Assembly: GCF_018860525.1 (NCBI RefSeq)
Contig: NZ_JAHKPM010000029.1
Span: 1 to 64,000 of the forward strand
Reading direction: 5' to 3'
Length of the DNA stretch: 64,000 nt
Source of the DNA: Vibrio hepatarius
Lineage (GTDB): Bacteria > Pseudomonadota > Gammaproteobacteria > Enterobacterales > Vibrionaceae
Part shown: positions 6,962-15,428 of the stretch, in pieces
Position numbering within the stretch: position 1 is the first letter of the stretch
Layout: each line of letters opens with the position of its first letter
Made by a program: the position numbers and the translations under genes
Notes under the pieces: generated by a model
Database searches by the model: none
Seen by the model: only the letters and a program-made list of their open reading frames with translations
Told to the model about the DNA's origin: nothing

Positions 6962-7976
6962 CATTGGAATTATTGGTTCAGGTCAGATGGGGAATTTTAT
7001 TGCCCAATGCTTAAATAGTAATGTATCATGTGGATTTAAACTACGCTCTGTGCTCTCTAGGTCTTTACATTCTGGTAGAAAATTTGCCAGTGATCATGAC
7101 ATAGAATATAGTAATGTCCACACAGATATCCATCAATTTTTGAATGATAACAGTCTGGATGCAGTGTATATTGCATCTCCTACTGCAATAAAAAATAATT
7201 ACTTAACTTTATCTGTTGAAAAAAATAAACATGTCCTCATTGAAAAGCCCATCAATTATGATAGGAAGTTAATAGAAGCTTTCGATATCGCAATATCCAA
7301 GAAATTGGTAATATTAGAAGCTAGTCATTGCTTGCATAATAAGATATTTTCTCGTTTAACTGAATTGATTAATAGATATGTAGGAAGAATTGAATTTGTC
7401 GACGCTACTTTTAACTGGCCAAGCCCTGATGAAGCGTTAACAAAACTTAACCCTTCTCTAGAACCAAATGGTGTTCTAGGTGATTTAGGGTGGTATCTAG
7501 TTCGAACACTAGTAGAGATATGCGGTGGAGATTTCGAGCATTCATCTCAGTTAATTAAGAATAAAAATGGAGCTATAGTCGAGCATTCCACTATAGGTAG
7601 TAACGTTACAACAAGTTTTGTCCTAAACAGCTCATATCGCCAAAGCACTGTTCGCCAAGTTCTAAGAATCTCAGGCTCTAAAGGTGAATTAATCATTAAT
7701 GACTTCATTATGCCATATTGGGGATCATTCGTTTACGGTGACGTGCAGAGGTATCTGGATATTGAAGTGAGACATGGAATGAAACCTACGCTTGACGGAA
7801 AATTTGAGCGAATATATTTCACTGGAGAACAGCATATCAATATGTTGAATTTTTTTTCTGAAAGTATTAAGACACCGCATTCATTTATCGAGACTATGCT
7901 CAATAAAACGTTAACCAGCTCTAAATTGATTAACGATATTAGGAAATCGTCTATTATTCGCCATTGTGGGGGGTAA
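6954..7976 (+). CDS. Gfo/Idh/MocA-family NAD(P)-dependent oxidoreductase
   Basis: 340 residues from the ATG at 6954 (AGGT 6 nt upstream); a GTG at 6948 is too close to it. Rossmann motif GIIGSGQMG lies at the N-terminus, VYIASPT next, and the family lysine motif EKPI near residue 95. The second half has NGVLGDLGWYLV, matching the GxLxDxGxY substrate-domain segment. These enzymes oxidise or reduce alcohols, imines or carbonyls with NAD(P). It overlaps the cupin gene by 8 bp. In context it would act on an oxidised intermediate; that is inference. Confidence 0.85.
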   Translation: MINIGIIGSGQMGNFIAQCLNSNVSCGFKLRSVLSRSLHSGRKFASDHDIEYSNVHTDIHQFLNDNSLDAVYIASPTAIKNNYLTLSVEKNKHVLIEKPINYDRKLIEAFDIAISKKLVILEASHCLHNKIFSRLTELINRYVGRIEFVDATFNWPSPDEALTKLNPSLEPNGVLGDLGWYLVRTLVEICGGDFEHSSQLIKNKNGAIVEHSTIGSNVTTSFVLNSSYRQSTVRQVLRISGSKGELIINDFIMPYWGSFVYGDVQRYLDIEVRHGMKPTLDGKFERIYFTGEQHINMLNFFSESIKTPHSFIETMLNKTLTSSKLINDIRKSSIIRHCGG

Positions 7977-7979
7977 TCC

Positions 7980-8948
7980 TTGCTTCATTTCATCATAGAT
8001 TATTTAATAGAGCAATTCTCATTCATTATAGTTCCATCTCATGGTTTATATTTTGTATATATTGCAAGTGCTATATTAATAGCTATAGTTTATACTTATT
8101 TTGTTAATGAGCGTAAGTCTAGTTTTAAGAAAGCTGTAAGTAAATTGTATCATGACCACACATCAAATCGTGTGAGCATTATTGATGACTTGAAAGTTTT
8201 TGTTGTCGATAAGCTAATTTTTGGGTTCATATATAGCTCAATTTTGGGACTTGCCATTACCATCAAAACTACTACTTTGGACTTGATAACCAACAATTTT
8301 AATACTTATGCTATGTTTGAACCAACACCTCTAATTTCTGTAGTCTATACGGTTGGTGCTATATTGGTGTTTGATTTGGGAACGTTTCTGGAACACTATC
8401 TAGCTCACCGTATAAGGTTTTTATGGGAGTTTCATAAGGTACATCATGTTCCCGTAACTTTGAATCCATTAACGGCCTATAGATCTCATCCTGTTAACCA
8501 AGCGTGCTATATTATTGTTACTAGTAGTTTATTAGGCTTGTACAGCGGGTTATTTAACTCATTCTTTGATGGACAAAGCTTAACTATTACGTTTGCTGGA
8601 CAGAATTTATTTATGTTTCTATTCTTGGCTCTTGGTCTAAATTTACAACACTCGCATGTGAATATAAGATACCCGAGAATTCTGAAGGACATTTTTGTTA
8701 GCCCAAGTTACCATCAGCTTCATCATAGCAGCAACCCAGTGCATTATGATAAAAATTTTGGTTTTTTGTTCTCATTTTGGGACCGATTGTTTGGTTGCCA
8801 ATATCACCCAAATAAAGATACTAAGTTAGATTTTGGTATACCGGATGAGTACTCCTCATACTCTGGATTATACAACCACTATGTTGAGCCAGTTCGTAAA
8901 GCTATAAGACTGGTTAGGATATGTAAATTCAATGAAGATATTCATTGA
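7980..8948 (+). CDS. sterol desaturase / fatty acid hydroxylase family membrane diiron protein
   Basis: 322 residues with several membrane segments. The histidine clusters of the family are present: H139-Y-L-A-H143, H152-K-V-H-H156, and H245-Q-L-H-H249, with H224/H226 in between. It is an integral-membrane non-haem diiron hydroxylase or desaturase. The start is TTG at 7980 after GGGGGGTAATCC, three bases after the preceding stop; no in-frame ATG lies near. It is the last gene of the operon. A membrane oxygenase suggests either a lipidated product or oxidation of a membrane-bound intermediate. Confidence 0.83.
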   Translation: MLHFIIDYLIEQFSFIIVPSHGLYFVYIASAILIAIVYTYFVNERKSSFKKAVSKLYHDHTSNRVSIIDDLKVFVVDKLIFGFIYSSILGLAITIKTTTLDLITNNFNTYAMFEPTPLISVVYTVGAILVFDLGTFLEHYLAHRIRFLWEFHKVHHVPVTLNPLTAYRSHPVNQACYIIVTSSLLGLYSGLFNSFFDGQSLTITFAGQNLFMFLFLALGLNLQHSHVNIRYPRILKDIFVSPSYHQLHHSSNPVHYDKNFGFLFSFWDRLFGCQYHPNKDTKLDFGIPDEYSSYSGLYNHYVEPVRKAIRLVRICKFNEDIH

Positions 8949-9025
8949 ATTAAGTTAACTTTACTTTTTGTGGAATAAACATTGAATTAAGTTAACTTTA
9001 CTTTTTGTGGAATAAACATTGAATT
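8943..9025 (+). repeat. 37-bp tandem repeat (2.2 copies) at the end of the island operon
   Basis: A 37-bp unit occurs at 8943-8979 and 8980-9016 with no mismatch seen, and its first nine bases (CATTGAATT) again at 9017-9025. Copy one begins inside the last codons of the membrane hydroxylase gene. Each unit contains the 10-bp palindrome AAGTTAACTT. It may be slippage, a duplicated binding site or an integration scar. Confidence 0.85.
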
Positions 9026-9207
9026 TAAAACCAATTATAGCATCTGTCGATAATCTGAAATATTATATGTCAGGTTAAAATACTTCTCTTTTGTCTGAGA
9101 AAGCTTGACAGACCATGGTATTTAAAAAGTACTTTTCGTATCTAAATTGATGTCACTTATTCATTTAAACTAAGAAGCTTTTGTCCAATTTTGATTCAAC
9201 AATACCT

Positions 9208-9248
9208 GAGTTGCTTGTGTGATCACCAAGCAACTCTGCTGCACTTTT
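9208..9248 (+). terminator. terminator-like hairpin downstream of the island operon
   Basis: GAGTTGCTTG (9208-9217) pairs perfectly with CAAGCAACTC (9227-9236) around a 9-nt loop; a run of six T follows at 9243-9248, a little far from the stem. It lies 260 bp after the last gene of the AT-rich operon and near the island's right edge. Confidence 0.5.
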
Positions 9249-9323
9249 TTATCTATGTGCTGTTGCCCTCACATGGGGGTTGGGGTGACATATAGGTAAT
9301 GCTCACAACCTATGGACAGGTTG

Positions 9324-10160
9324 TTAGTCGATGGCCCTATATACCACTATACCTGGTACGGTTTTGACGTAGTCTAGGAAAGGCGTATCTACAACTCTAT
9401 TGTTGGCGCGTTTGGAAGAGGCGTTGCGGTAAACGGGGCCGTTATCCGTTTGGATAAATATTCCGGTGTGAGTGACATCAAGGCCTGCGATATCTGTGTA
9501 AGCGCCGACATAATCACCACTTTGCATGTTTTGCAGTACTGTTTCATCAACGTTGTCACTAGGGATATAGGAGATGGTTCGCTCTTTTATGGGCAGACCA
9601 ACAAGGTACACACCACCACTTGTTTTTTGGTTGAGCTTTTTAACCACACTTATCGATAAATTAGATAACTCAGTAGTCACATCGGTCGCATTGTACGTTT
9701 CTTCGTTTACCCAGTCTGAAAAGAAATGACGTCTATTTAGAAAATGTATCTTACCTTCGATGTAACGAGTTTGGATCAAATGGTGCTTGAACTCTTCTAA
9801 ATGATCGGATTTTCGTAAGGCTTCAACATAATCTAGATATGTAAAGCAATCGAGCTCACCAAATTTGATCACCAGTTGCTCTTTCGTTTGGTGGTCGCCA
9901 ATTAATTGATTGGCAACGTAAGGTACATCGACAAACACAGAAGATAGCTGCTCAATCTTTTTGGAGTCTGAATTGACATTTGAGTTGATGATATTCTCCA
10001 AGTGTTCTTGAGCCTCAGTGTAAAACTTGGCATAGTCGGAGAACAATTTGCTTTGCTCGTTATTTGTTGCTTCAGAAAATGGCTCGCGATCTGAAGAACA
10101 CGCTTGATGAATTGTCAGAATCCCAAAACAAAATGCAAATAATGAGGGTAACATTTTCAT
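9324..10160 (-). CDS. DUF1460 family secreted cell-wall amidase-like protein
   Basis: 278 residues with an N-terminal signal peptide (hydrophobic to about residue 20, ending in a Cys-Ser-Ser that is not a standard lipobox). The segment GELDCFTYLDYVEAL carries the candidate NlpC/P60-type nucleophile Cys, and DVTHTGIFIQ the candidate His. DUF1460 proteins resemble N-acetylmuramoyl-L-alanine amidases or endopeptidases, so a periplasmic peptidoglycan role is likely. AGGTCGTTATT precedes the ATG. Monocistronic, between the AT-rich island and the purine genes. Confidence 0.78.
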   Translation of the reverse strand: MKMLPSLFAFCFGILTIHQACSSDREPFSEATNNEQSKLFSDYAKFYTEAQEHLENIINSNVNSDSKKIEQLSSVFVDVPYVANQLIGDHQTKEQLVIKFGELDCFTYLDYVEALRKSDHLEEFKHHLIQTRYIEGKIHFLNRRHFFSDWVNEETYNATDVTTELSNLSISVVKKLNQKTSGGVYLVGLPIKERTISYIPSDNVDETVLQNMQSGDYVGAYTDIAGLDVTHTGIFIQTDNGPVYRNASSKRANNRVVDTPFLDYVKTVPGIVVYRAID

Positions 10161-10437
10161 AATAACGACCTGCTTTGATAGTACATATCAATTGAAGAGG
10201 GTAGAGGTGGTTTAGCCTCACTCTTCGTTAGCAAAGAATGCCATTATAATTTTAATTCTATCATTAGTGTGTTTTACATTTGAGAATGCACTCAAATGAC
10301 TTTTAATCACAATGCAAAACCTGCTTTTTTCCTCTCTCACCCGGCAATAACTGTTTCCGTTATTTCACATTTTACCTAATAGGCTAAATTTATAGGGTTA
10401 ATAAATATTTTGGTCGTGTGAATGTCAAGGAGCCGAT

Positions 10438-11376
10438 ATGGATGAGGACTATGCCCGAGACTTGATTGGCTATGGTTCGAGCCCGCCAACCCCCCATTGG
10501 CCGGGCAAAGCCCGTATCGCATTGTCATTTGTCCTAAATTATGAGGAAGGGGGAGAGCGTTGCCTTTTACACGGTGATGATGAATCTGAATCCTTTTTGT
10601 CTGAAATCCCCGCCGCTAAGCCCATTCAAGGTGCTCGTCATATGAGTATGGAATCAATCTATGAATATGGTAGCAGAGCGGGGGTGTGGCGTATTTTAGG
10701 TTTGTTTGAGCAATACCAATTTCCGTTGACTGTGTTTGCCGTCGCCATGGCCATTGAGCGCCACCCTGATGTGGCGAAAGCAATGACTCAAGCTGGACAT
10801 GAAATATGTAGTCATGGTTATCGTTGGATTGATTATCAACATATGGAAGAAGCATTAGAGCGTGAGCACATGGCTAAGGCAATAAACATTATTGAACAGG
10901 TCACAGGCAGCCGGCCTTTAGGCTGGTATACGGGGAGAACTGGGCCCAATACTCGCCGCTTGGTTGCAGAGGAGGGCGGTTTTTTGTATGACTCAGATGC
11001 CTATAATGATGATCTTCCCTACTGGTGTGAGGTGGCTGGGCGCCCACAGCTTGTGATTCCATATACGTTGGATGCCAATGACATGCGTTTTGCTACGGCG
11101 CAGGGTTTTAATTGTGGTGAGCAATTCTACCAATACTTGAAAGACAGTTTTGATGCTTTATATCAAGAAGGTGCAACCGCACCAAAAATGATGTCCGTTG
11201 GGTTGCATTGCCGCTTGATTGGCCGACCGGGCCGAATTATGGCCCTGAAGCGTTTTTTAGATTATGTACAATCTCATGACAGTGTATGGGTATGTCGACG
11301 TGTTGATATTGCTCGGCACTGGCATCAATATCATCCATATAATGCGGCAAAAGGGGAACAAAATGCGTCAGTTTAG
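10438..11376 (+). CDS. puuE: allantoinase PuuE (polysaccharide-deacetylase fold)
   Basis: Hydrolyses allantoin to allantoate. 312 residues, normal for PuuE, with hallmark segments LSFVLNYEEGGE near residue 30, GHEICSHGYRWIDYQ with metal-site histidines near residue 125, and GWYTGRTGPNTRRL. AAGGAG lies five bases before the ATG at 10438. First gene of a plus-strand ureide operon; its end overlaps uraD by 14 bp. This is the metal-dependent deacetylase-type allantoinase, unrelated to AllB. Confidence 0.93.
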   Translation: MDEDYARDLIGYGSSPPTPHWPGKARIALSFVLNYEEGGERCLLHGDDESESFLSEIPAAKPIQGARHMSMESIYEYGSRAGVWRILGLFEQYQFPLTVFAVAMAIERHPDVAKAMTQAGHEICSHGYRWIDYQHMEEALEREHMAKAINIIEQVTGSRPLGWYTGRTGPNTRRLVAEEGGFLYDSDAYNDDLPYWCEVAGRPQLVIPYTLDANDMRFATAQGFNCGEQFYQYLKDSFDALYQEGATAPKMMSVGLHCRLIGRPGRIMALKRFLDYVQSHDSVWVCRRVDIARHWHQYHPYNAAKGEQNASV

Positions 11377-11878
11377 TACTTGTGCTCCTTGTGACATGAC
11401 TCGCGAAGAATTTATTAATCAGTTCGGTGAAGTGTATGAACACAGTCCTTGGGTTGCTGAGAAGGTATTTGAACAAGGGCTCGGTGAAAAAGATAATGAG
11501 GTTGAGTTTTTACATCAACGCATGGCAAAAGTATTAATCGAGGCAGAAAAACATCAGCAATTAGACGTTCTTTGCGCACACCCCGATCTTGCAGGTCGGG
11601 CTGCCATTAGTGGTGATCTGAGTGTCTCATCTTTGGCTGAGCAGGCGGGAGCTGGGCTTAGTCAATGTACTATTGAGGAGTTTGAGCAATTTACTTTCTA
11701 TAACGACTTGTACAAAAGCCGTTTTAATTTTCCTTTCATCATGGCGGTGAAAGGGGCAACTCGAAAGCAAATTCTTGATGCTTTCAATAACAGAATTGAC
11801 AATGACGTTAAGACGGAATTTGTGTTTGCCCTCGAAGAGGTCAACAAGATTGCATTGATAAGATTGATAAATATGTAA
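11363..11878 (+). CDS. uraD: OHCU decarboxylase
   Basis: Decarboxylates 2-oxo-4-hydroxy-4-carboxy-5-ureidoimidazoline to S-allantoin, the last step from urate to allantoin. 171 residues from the ATG at 11363 (AAGGGGAACAAA before it); the longer open frame from 11264 lies inside puuE and is not used. The family's catalytic segment LCAHPDLAGRAA is near residue 75, and FPFIMAVKGATRKQIL follows. Operon position between puuE and alc agrees. Confidence 0.92.
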   Translation: MRQFSTCAPCDMTREEFINQFGEVYEHSPWVAEKVFEQGLGEKDNEVEFLHQRMAKVLIEAEKHQQLDVLCAHPDLAGRAAISGDLSVSSLAEQAGAGLSQCTIEEFEQFTFYNDLYKSRFNFPFIMAVKGATRKQILDAFNNRIDNDVKTEFVFALEEVNKIALIRLINM

Positions 11879-11914
11879 TAAATCAATGCTTTAAATTATT
11901 TTTTGAGGTGTTTG

Positions 11915-12937
11915 ATGACGTTAATGTTGAAGTCAATTCATGAGGATAAAGCCATGTCGTTAGAGTTTGAACATTATATCAACCTTGCTGATGAAAAGCT
12001 TGGCGCTCAGGTAATCTATGCCACGGATGATTTTTTTGCTGACAAAAGCCGATTAATACGTCGTGAGGCACCTAAGTGGCGGGAAGGTATCTATGATGAA
12101 AATGGAAAATGGATGGATGGCTGGGAAAGTCGCCGAAAGCGTGAAGAAGGCCATGATTTTTGTATCATTCGCTTGGGTTTAGTTGGAATGGTGGCGGGTG
12201 TTGATGTCGATACTTCTTTTTTTACGGGTAACTTTCCACCCGCGGCATCTATCGATGCTTGTTATTGGCCTGATGGCGATCCATGTGCATTGACTCAGTG
12301 GAAAGAAATTCTACCCCAAATGAATTTATACGGTAACACTCACCACGTTGAGAAAATAGATAGCGACGAAGTATACACTCACTTACGCCTTAATATATAT
12401 CCAGATGGAGGTGTAGCTCGTTTACGTGTTTATGGCCGACCGAGTGTCGACTGGCAAGGATTGGATCACAGGCAAAGAGTAGACCTCGCGGCGGTTGAAA
12501 ATGGTGGGCGTGCATTGTCATGCAGCGATCAACATTTTGGCAATAAGTCGAATATCCTTGGTATTGGTCGAGGTGAAAACATGGGAGATGGGTGGGAAAC
12601 GGCTCGTAGGAGAACGCCAGGTAATGACTGGGTACTTGTCGAATTAGGCCATGCTGGAAACATAGAATGTGTGGTTGTCGATACAGGACATTTTAAGGGT
12701 AACTTCCCAGACCGCTGTTCGGTTCAGGCTGCCTATCTTGAAGGAGAGAGCAATGAAGACTTGATAAATCAAAGCGCGTTTTGGTCTGAATTACTTCCTG
12801 CTCAAAAACTCAATGCGGATGACATTCATGAATTTACCTCGGAGGTGATTAATTTGGGTCCTGTTACGCATGTGCGCCTGAACATATTTCCTGATGGGGG
12901 AATCAGTCGCTTGCGTTTATTTGGGACTAAGGCTTAA
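11915..12937 (+). CDS. alc: allantoicase
   Basis: Hydrolyses allantoate to ureidoglycolate and urea. 340 residues forming two homologous beta-sandwich halves; paired motifs repeat, for example GWESRRKREEGHDFCIIRLG and later GWETARRRTPGNDWVLVELG, and TGNFPPAASI with KGNFPDRCSV. The ATG at 11915 has GAGG at 11905-11908; an in-frame TTG at 11903 is not needed. The urea-producing allantoicase route is used, rather than allantoate amidohydrolase. Confidence 0.93.
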   Translation: MTLMLKSIHEDKAMSLEFEHYINLADEKLGAQVIYATDDFFADKSRLIRREAPKWREGIYDENGKWMDGWESRRKREEGHDFCIIRLGLVGMVAGVDVDTSFFTGNFPPAASIDACYWPDGDPCALTQWKEILPQMNLYGNTHHVEKIDSDEVYTHLRLNIYPDGGVARLRVYGRPSVDWQGLDHRQRVDLAAVENGGRALSCSDQHFGNKSNILGIGRGENMGDGWETARRRTPGNDWVLVELGHAGNIECVVVDTGHFKGNFPDRCSVQAAYLEGESNEDLINQSAFWSELLPAQKLNADDIHEFTSEVINLGPVTHVRLNIFPDGGISRLRLFGTKA

Positions 12938-12951
12938 TGGGCTAGATAGAT

Positions 12952-13470
12952 ATGGCATGTGAACTGGGTCGGTTAAAAATAGAGCCACTAACGGCACAAA
13001 CGTTTGCTCAATTTGGTGAAGTCATTGAGATAAAAAATCGTGACTATTCGATCATCAATAATGGTATGGCACGTCGTTACCATAAACTGGCCGTAACCGA
13101 TGTAAATGATGAAGATGGAAATGCGGTTATCAGTATCTTTAAAGCAAAATTACCCAGCTACCCTTTCACTATCAAAGTACTTGAGCGTCATCCACTTGGA
13201 ACTCAGGCCTTTATACCACTTGATGGAAATCCGTTTTTAATTATTGTTGCGCCCAAGGGCGACTTTCCCACACTTTCCCAGAGCAGAGCGTTTGTCACTA
13301 ATGGTCATCAAGGCGTAAATTACTTTAAAGGTGTTTGGCATCACCCTCTGCTTACTCTGGTTGAGGGTGATCAGTTGTTGGTTGTTGATCGTGATGGCAA
13401 AGGGAGTAATTGTGAAACTGTGATATTTGATAAAGATTTGGTTGAGCTTCATCTAGCAGATATTCCCTAA
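12952..13470 (+). CDS. allA: ureidoglycolate lyase
   Basis: Splits ureidoglycolate to glyoxylate and urea. 172 residues, cupin-like fold; family segments are LTAQTFAQFGEVIE at the start, HPLGTQAFIPL near residue 82 and GVWHHPLLTL near residue 125. It lies 14 bp after alc and 42 bp before puuD in the same operon, so ureide breakdown can run to glyoxylate. Confidence 0.92.
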   Translation: MACELGRLKIEPLTAQTFAQFGEVIEIKNRDYSIINNGMARRYHKLAVTDVNDEDGNAVISIFKAKLPSYPFTIKVLERHPLGTQAFIPLDGNPFLIIVAPKGDFPTLSQSRAFVTNGHQGVNYFKGVWHHPLLTLVEGDQLLVVDRDGKGSNCETVIFDKDLVELHLADIP

Positions 13471-13512
13471 TACTTTGACTTGATTTAAGTCGGCGTTAAA
13501 TAGGAGAACAAT

Positions 13513-14766
13513 ATGGATCCTCATGTAATAGAATGGTTGAATCTAGTGATTCGCTGGGCTCACATGGTGGTTGGTGTTGCTTGGATTGGAGCTTCGTTTT
13601 ATTTTGTTTGGCTGGAAAACAACCTTAATCGAATCAATCCGAAAAAAGGGCTCTCGGGTGACTTGTGGGCAATACATGGAGGAGGGATTTATCATCTAGA
13701 AAAATATCAGCTAGCGCCAGATAAAATGCCAGAGCATCTGCATTGGTTTAAGTGGGAAGCTTATTTTACTTGGATAACCGGCGTTATGTTGCTGTGTGTT
13801 ATCTACTATTTTAATGCTGAGCTTTATCTTATGTCCCCTGATTCAGAGCTGTCAGAAGTAAGTGCTATTTCTATTGGTGTTGCCTCTCTTTTAATAGGGT
13901 GGATTATTTATGACCGATTATGCAATTCACCACTTAAACAAGTGCCGATATTACTGGCCATTACGTTGTTTGTTTTTTTTGTTGGCGCCAGTTGTGGTCT
14001 AGTTCAAGTTTTCAGTGGGCGGGGAGCATACATTCATATTGGTGCCATGATTGGTACTATCATGGTTGGTAATGTGTTTAGGGTTATTATGCCGGCTCAG
14101 CGTGACTTGGTACAAGCGATTAAGCAGCAACGTCAGCCAGATCCTGCCTTACCAGCTAAAGCGCTTCTCCGCTCTCGGCATAATAACTATATGACACTAC
14201 CTGTCTTGTTTATTATGATAAGTCATCATTTTCCCAGCACTTATGGCTCCAGTTACAACTGGGCGATTCTAGCGGGCTTGTCTGCCCTTAGTATTTTTCT
14301 GCGCCATTATTTTAATACTCGTCATAGTACCCAAAAATTTATTTGGGCGATCCCTGCCACCGCCTTAGGAATGATTGCATTAGCTTTTGTATCGTCACCT
14401 TATATGACTAATACATCGTCAATGTCGATGTTCCAAATGGATAGTTTAGAAAAAATCTACTCCACGGAAATGAGGGATGATGTTCAAGATAATTACGTTA
14501 GCTTCGCTAGGGTGAACGATGTTATTCAGCTTCGCTGTGGTGTTTGTCACTCCCAAACTCCTGCACATCAGGCATTTTCGGTCGCACCTGCTGGCGTAAA
14601 ATTAGACTCACCACAAGATATATTACGCCACCTACCTTCAATTATGTCTCAAGCGGTACAGACCCAAGTGATGCCACCAGGTAACTTAACTCAAATGACA
14701 GATGAAGAGCGTGCCTTGATCCAGTTATGGGTTGTTCAAGGTGCTTCTATTTCTACGAGTCAATAA
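13513..14766 (+). CDS. puuD: membrane urate hydroxylase PuuD with C-terminal cytochrome c domain
   Basis: Oxidises urate to 5-hydroxyisourate in the inner membrane. 417 residues: about eight membrane segments in the N-terminal 300, with the opening WLNLVIRWAHMVVGVAWIGASF typical of the family only in part quoted as VIRWAHMVVGVAWIGAS, then a C-terminal haem-c site C342-G-V-C345-H346. It replaces soluble uricase and would pass electrons to the respiratory chain. ATG with TAGGAGAACAAT upstream. Last gene of the ureide operon. Confidence 0.93.
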   Translation: MDPHVIEWLNLVIRWAHMVVGVAWIGASFYFVWLENNLNRINPKKGLSGDLWAIHGGGIYHLEKYQLAPDKMPEHLHWFKWEAYFTWITGVMLLCVIYYFNAELYLMSPDSELSEVSAISIGVASLLIGWIIYDRLCNSPLKQVPILLAITLFVFFVGASCGLVQVFSGRGAYIHIGAMIGTIMVGNVFRVIMPAQRDLVQAIKQQRQPDPALPAKALLRSRHNNYMTLPVLFIMISHHFPSTYGSSYNWAILAGLSALSIFLRHYFNTRHSTQKFIWAIPATALGMIALAFVSSPYMTNTSSMSMFQMDSLEKIYSTEMRDDVQDNYVSFARVNDVIQLRCGVCHSQTPAHQAFSVAPAGVKLDSPQDILRHLPSIMSQAVQTQVMPPGNLTQMTDEERALIQLWVVQGASISTSQ

Positions 14767-14922
14767 AATCATGGCACTACTTTTTAAATATTCTGATGTG
14801 TTGTATTTGGCATCAATGATTTGAATTGAGCGAAGTCAAGAGTAGTAGTGATTCTTTGGCTATACTAAACGATAAATATATAAACAAATTAATGATAATT
14901 AAAGCACTTTTGAGGGTTTCTT

Positions 14923-15423
14923 ATGCGCCAAGTCGTTTTTGTCAGTTTGCTGAGTATTGGGGTAATGTTCGCTAATATTGTACATGCCCTGCCTCCTCCA
15001 GAAGGAGAGCCAATACTTTGGGTCTCTGGCAAAATTACCGAGTCAAACACATCTAGTGGTGTTGAATTTGATACTAAAATGATTAAACAGTTACAACAAG
15101 GTGTCATTACAACCCATAACCATGTTGTTGCTGAGCCCTTAGAATACAAAGGACCTAAGTTAAGTGCATTGTTGGACTATGTTGGTGCAAAAGGTTCGTC
15201 ACTTAAAGTGATTGCCTGGGACGATTATGTAGTGAGTATTTCCATTGCTGATATTAAAAAATATGACGTTTTGCTGGCAACACATGAAGATGGTATTAAG
15301 ATGACTATTGATGGTAAAGGGCCATTTTTTATTGTTTTTCCATTTGTTGATCACCCAGAGCTTGATAGAGACCTGTACTATGGTTTGTCAGTCTGGCAGG
15401 TGCGAGATTTGATTGTCGAGTAG
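14923..15423 (+). CDS. periplasmic protein resembling an oxidoreductase molybdopterin-binding domain
   Basis: 166 residues with a signal peptide (cleavage probably after IVHALP region, about residue 22). The rest resembles the SUOX-like molybdopterin-binding fold: LEYKGPKLSALLDYVGA, VIAWDDYVVSISIADI and GKGPFFIVFPF; the cofactor-binding cysteine of true enzymes is not seen. It ends 5 bp before a hybrid histidine kinase gene, so it may be a periplasmic ligand-binding partner of that kinase. It follows the purine operon by 156 bp. Role inferred. Confidence 0.65.
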   Translation: MRQVVFVSLLSIGVMFANIVHALPPPEGEPILWVSGKITESNTSSGVEFDTKMIKQLQQGVITTHNHVVAEPLEYKGPKLSALLDYVGAKGSSLKVIAWDDYVVSISIADIKKYDVLLATHEDGIKMTIDGKGPFFIVFPFVDHPELDRDLYYGLSVWQVRDLIVE

Positions 15424-15428
15424 CGATT

